A stretch of DNA of 23,730 bases from a virus, in the IMG/VR virus record IMGVR_UViG_3300013006_000126, positions 1 to 23,730 of that record; one strand, 5' to 3'. The notes beneath the pieces are model-generated. The model was not told the origin of the DNA and made no database searches. It was given only the letters and a program-made list of their open reading frames with translations. The position numbers were made by a program, and so were the translations under genes. Numbering within the stretch: position 1 is the stretch's first letter; every line of letters begins with the position of its first letter. Below, in pieces: positions 22,081 through 23,730 of the stretch.

Positions 22081-22880
22081 TGATCTCGTACTCGTCGAAT
22101 ATGATCTAGCAAGTCTTGATCTATAGATTCCGGTAATCGTGTTTGAATACGAATCATCATGTCCCCAGATTGCGTTACTGCATTCTTTCTTGGTAGGCCA
22201 TAACCGCGCAAACGTAACATAGCATTGGGTTGAGTACCTGCTGGTATTGATACCTCCACCGTGCGCCCAGTTACTGTGACCACTGTTTGTGTTTTCCCCA
22301 AAATTAAATCCCATATTGGAACCACAATCTCTGTAGAAACGTCAGCACCGTTGCGTTGCCACTGGGTTGATGGTTGTACTCTAAACACAGCAATAATGTC
22401 AGTGCCGCCCGGGCCAACACCATTATATCTCACTGCATCACCATCTTCAATTCCTGGTGGCACAACAATTTCCACGGTGCTCTGTCCCCGCCCAGTGGAA
22501 ATGCCAATTGTTCTGGGCCCGCCACGAGCAACATCGTCTATTGAGATCCATAAATTAACACGTATGGAACTCTGTTGTTGTTGTGGATTAAACCCTTGAG
22601 GACCAAACCGTGCTCCAAACATTTCAAATATGTTGTTGAAATCAAAGTTTGGGCCGCCACCTCCAAAATTGGGATGGTGCATTTGTGGTCGGGGATTGTC
22701 GTACTCGGCACGTTTTTGCTCATCACCTAGCACAGCGTATGCGGCTTGGATCTCTTGAAACTTTTGAGTATCCCCGCCCTTGTCCGGATGATGTTGACTG
22801 GCTAACTTTCGAAAAGCCTGTTTGATATCTGCGGCACTAGCAGTTCGGGCAACGCCCAATGAGGCGTAGTAATCGGTCAT
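22077..22880 (-). CDS. dnaJ: DnaJ/CbpA-type J-domain co-chaperone
   Basis: The protein has 267 residues. The J domain (3-62) reads DYYASLGVARTASAADIK with HPD at 31-33, which stimulates Hsp70 ATPase, and ends YDNP. A short Gly/Phe/Asn region (70-100, FGGGGPNFDFNNIF) is followed by two beta substrate-binding domains (WISIDDVARGG, VPPGIEDGDAVRYNGVG, VTGRTVEVSIPAGTQ, LRLRGYGLP). There is no CxxCxGxG zinc domain, so it is a type II, CbpA-like J protein. It probably recruits host DnaK. The start is the ATG at 22880 (ATGA overlap with the gene upstream) rather than the GTG two codons earlier. It directly precedes the clpA-like gene. Confidence 0.94.
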   Translation of the reverse strand: MTDYYASLGVARTASAADIKQAFRKLASQHHPDKGGDTQKFQEIQAAYAVLGDEQKRAEYDNPRPQMHHPNFGGGGPNFDFNNIFEMFGARFGPQGFNPQQQQSSIRVNLWISIDDVARGGPRTIGISTGRGQSTVEIVVPPGIEDGDAVRYNGVGPGGTDIIAVFRVQPSTQWQRNGADVSTEIVVPIWDLILGKTQTVVTVTGRTVEVSIPAGTQPNAMLRLRGYGLPRKNAVTQSGDMMIRIQTRLPESIDQDLLDHIRRVRDQ

Positions 22881-23122
22881 GACCACTTTAACATAAACAT
22901 TGTGATATCTTCTAAATCTCTAAACCAAAATTTGGCATTGTTAACATACCATCTAGCATTGGGTGTCCATGAACCATCATCGGGTCCCGGTCCATAAGTG
23001 ACAACTGCCCATGTGACCATTTTGTTCCAGTCTGCATTATCCCCTTGATACATCTGCCACAGAGGTTTTACTGTGTGGTATACACAACCATAAACGGTGC
23101 CTGTGCTTTGCTCAAGTGTCAT
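22877..23122 (-). CDS. Trp-rich small protein of unknown function, 81 aa
   Basis: The product begins MTLEQSTGTVYGCVYHTVKP and contains seven tryptophans in 81 residues, spaced regularly (LWQ, DWN, TWA, SWT, RWY, FWF, KWS). A GPGPDDGSW turn sits in the middle. The composition suggests a compact beta-rich domain or a ligand-binding surface; I do not recognise it. It overlaps dnaJ by ATGA, so the two are co-translated. Its ribosome site (AGGAC) lies inside the 3' arm of the hairpin upstream, so its translation may depend on RNA folding. Confidence 0.75.
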   Translation of the reverse strand: MTLEQSTGTVYGCVYHTVKPLWQMYQGDNADWNKMVTWAVVTYGPGPDDGSWTPNARWYVNNAKFWFRDLEDITMFMLKWS

Positions 23123-23125
23123 GAA

Positions 23126-23157
23126 AAAGTCCTGTACACATAATTATACAGGACTTT
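23126..23157 (-). terminator. Hairpin terminator that also covers the next ribosome site
   Basis: An 11-bp perfect inverted repeat (AAAGTCCTGTA / TACAGGACTTT) with a 10-nt loop ends on the minus strand in a five-T tract. It lies 15 nt after the stop of the 72-residue gene. The AGGAC in the 3' arm is the ribosome site of the Trp-rich protein, whose ATG starts 3 nt past the hairpin. It may terminate, attenuate, or mask translation. Confidence 0.75.
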
Positions 23158-23172
23158 GGAGGGCAAGTCAAA

Positions 23173-23391
23173 TTACTTCTTTACAGGAACGTCGTGGCCT
23201 TCTAGTTTTTTGTGCTGTCGAACTTCTTTGCAGTTCTGTTTGACTTTCTTGGTTTTGGGATCTACAACATCTCGGCCTTCTTTGTCTTTAACATCAACAC
23301 AAACTTTTGCAGTTTCTTTTTTGGACTCTTGAGCCAACACTGGTTGTGCCAATGTCAAACATAATCCTGCTACAAATATAACGTTTTTCAT
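23173..23391 (-). CDS. Small exported protein with signal peptide, 72 aa
   Basis: The product begins with a basic start and hydrophobic core MKNVIFVAGLCLTLAQPVLA followed by QES, a signal peptide with likely cleavage after A20. The mature part (~52 residues) is highly charged: KVCVDVKDKEGRDVVDPKTK, then NCKEVRQHKKLEGHDVPVKK. Its two cysteines (C31, C54) could form a disulfide in the host periplasm. I infer a periplasmic role during infection, such as superinfection exclusion or envelope change; no such function is shown. The ATG overlaps the upstream gene's stop (ATGA), with AAAGGA as ribosome site. Confidence 0.82.
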   Translation of the reverse strand: MKNVIFVAGLCLTLAQPVLAQESKKETAKVCVDVKDKEGRDVVDPKTKKVKQNCKEVRQHKKLEGHDVPVKK

Positions 23392-23730
23392 TTATTTCCT
23401 TTAGCTTCAGCTCGGTCTTGTGCCTTGATTGGCAAACTTACCGGATACTGATAACAAGCTTCTGGATTACCTTGACCAGCTTCTGTTAAGAACGATGTTG
23501 CTGGTGGTACTTGTCCAGCTGGGCATGAACATACTGCTATGCCGTCGGCACCTTTCTTGCAGTTCCAACTGAAACAATTGCTTGATTGTGCGCCAAGATT
23601 TAAACTAGCATCACATTTTTGTATAGTAGCTTTTTGTTTCCAAGGTAGAGGACTAAAGTTACTGGCCTCTTGTGGATAAAAGATTTTAGGTGCAAACAAA
23701 CTCCACACATGATTGCTGTCTGTTGCGGCA
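23388..23730 (-). CDS. Cys-rich protein, 5' end cut by window edge
   Basis: The frame is open to the right edge, so the N-terminus is missing; 113 residues are visible. A GTG at 23708 exists but has no ribosome site, and the frame continues upstream (ATDSNHVWSLFAPKIFYPQE), so I treat the gene as partial. Six cysteines lie in KCDASLN, SSNCFSWNCKKG, AVCSCPAGQVPP and EACYQYP, a spacing suited to disulfide bonds in an exported domain. The end is charged (QDRAEAKGNK). It is coupled by ATGA to the signal-peptide gene, so the two may act together in the periplasm. Family not recognised. Confidence 0.7.
   Translation of the reverse strand, partial: AATDSNHVWSLFAPKIFYPQEASNFSPLPWKQKATIQKCDASLNLGAQSSNCFSWNCKKGADGIAVCSCPAGQVPPATSFLTEAGQGNPEACYQYPVSLPIKAQDRAEAKGNK

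Noticed and set aside
1-23730. tRNA genes, CRISPR arrays, insertion sequences, integrase or attachment sites
   Set aside because: No cloverleaf, spaced repeats, transposase or integrase motifs were seen; gaps between genes are under 100 nt.

Overview
This window looks like part of a tailed-phage genome, a T4-like (marine or freshwater type) myovirus infecting a Gram-negative bacterium. The evidence is a T4 gp43-type family B DNA polymerase, a DsbA-like DNA-binding protein, late-promoter motifs of the TAAATA type, and small proteins whose N-termini resemble the T4 capsid targeting sequence. All 29 called genes lie on the minus strand and are packed with 1-4 nt ATGA or TAATG overlaps. I see no tRNA, rRNA, CRISPR array, insertion sequence or gene-free stretch over 300 bases. 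Host and phage species cannot be named from the sequence.

Layout in window order (transcription runs right to left). 1-5854 is a replication and modification block: a methyltransferase-like gene cut by the left edge, DNA polymerase (TTG start), a NeuD-like acyltransferase, a small membrane-type protein, DsbA-like protein under its own sigma70-type promoter, and a radical SAM protein with a SPASM-like cysteine region at its N-terminus. 5946-12671 is a cluster of probable internal head proteins. Five of them begin MRA-x-[ED]-F-[IV]-x-[EG], very close to the T4 tag MKTYQEFIAE, and a sixth begins with the looser MRSHELNE. Among them sit a Dps/ferritin-like gene and an S-adenosylhomocysteine hydrolase with its own promoter. 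12673-16614 encodes a 1313-residue multidomain protein: nucleotidyltransferase, HExxH metallopeptidase, an internal second tag, and a Gp88-like cysteine domain. It fits the polyvalent proteins that phages are thought to inject with their DNA. 16675-19752 holds a glycosyltransferase, an HxGH nucleotidylyltransferase and three small virion or unknown genes. 19730-23122 has a ClpA-type unfoldase, a DnaJ co-chaperone and a Trp-rich small protein. 23173-23730 has two Cys-containing small proteins, one with a clear signal peptide, the other cut by the right edge.

Two patterns stand out. First, VAE/LAE/MAE-G (or N/A) sites recur in basic linkers between domains of the three large tagged or tag-like proteins. 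They resemble the (I/L)-x-E sites of T4 gp21 prohead protease and suggest that these are polyproteins cut during head maturation. Second, five genes have the late motif only 4-7 nt before the start codon and no Shine-Dalgarno sequence, which predicts leaderless late mRNAs. Genes behind sigma70-like promoters have ordinary Shine-Dalgarno sites. Protein-family names come from motif recognition by eye, not from database searches.
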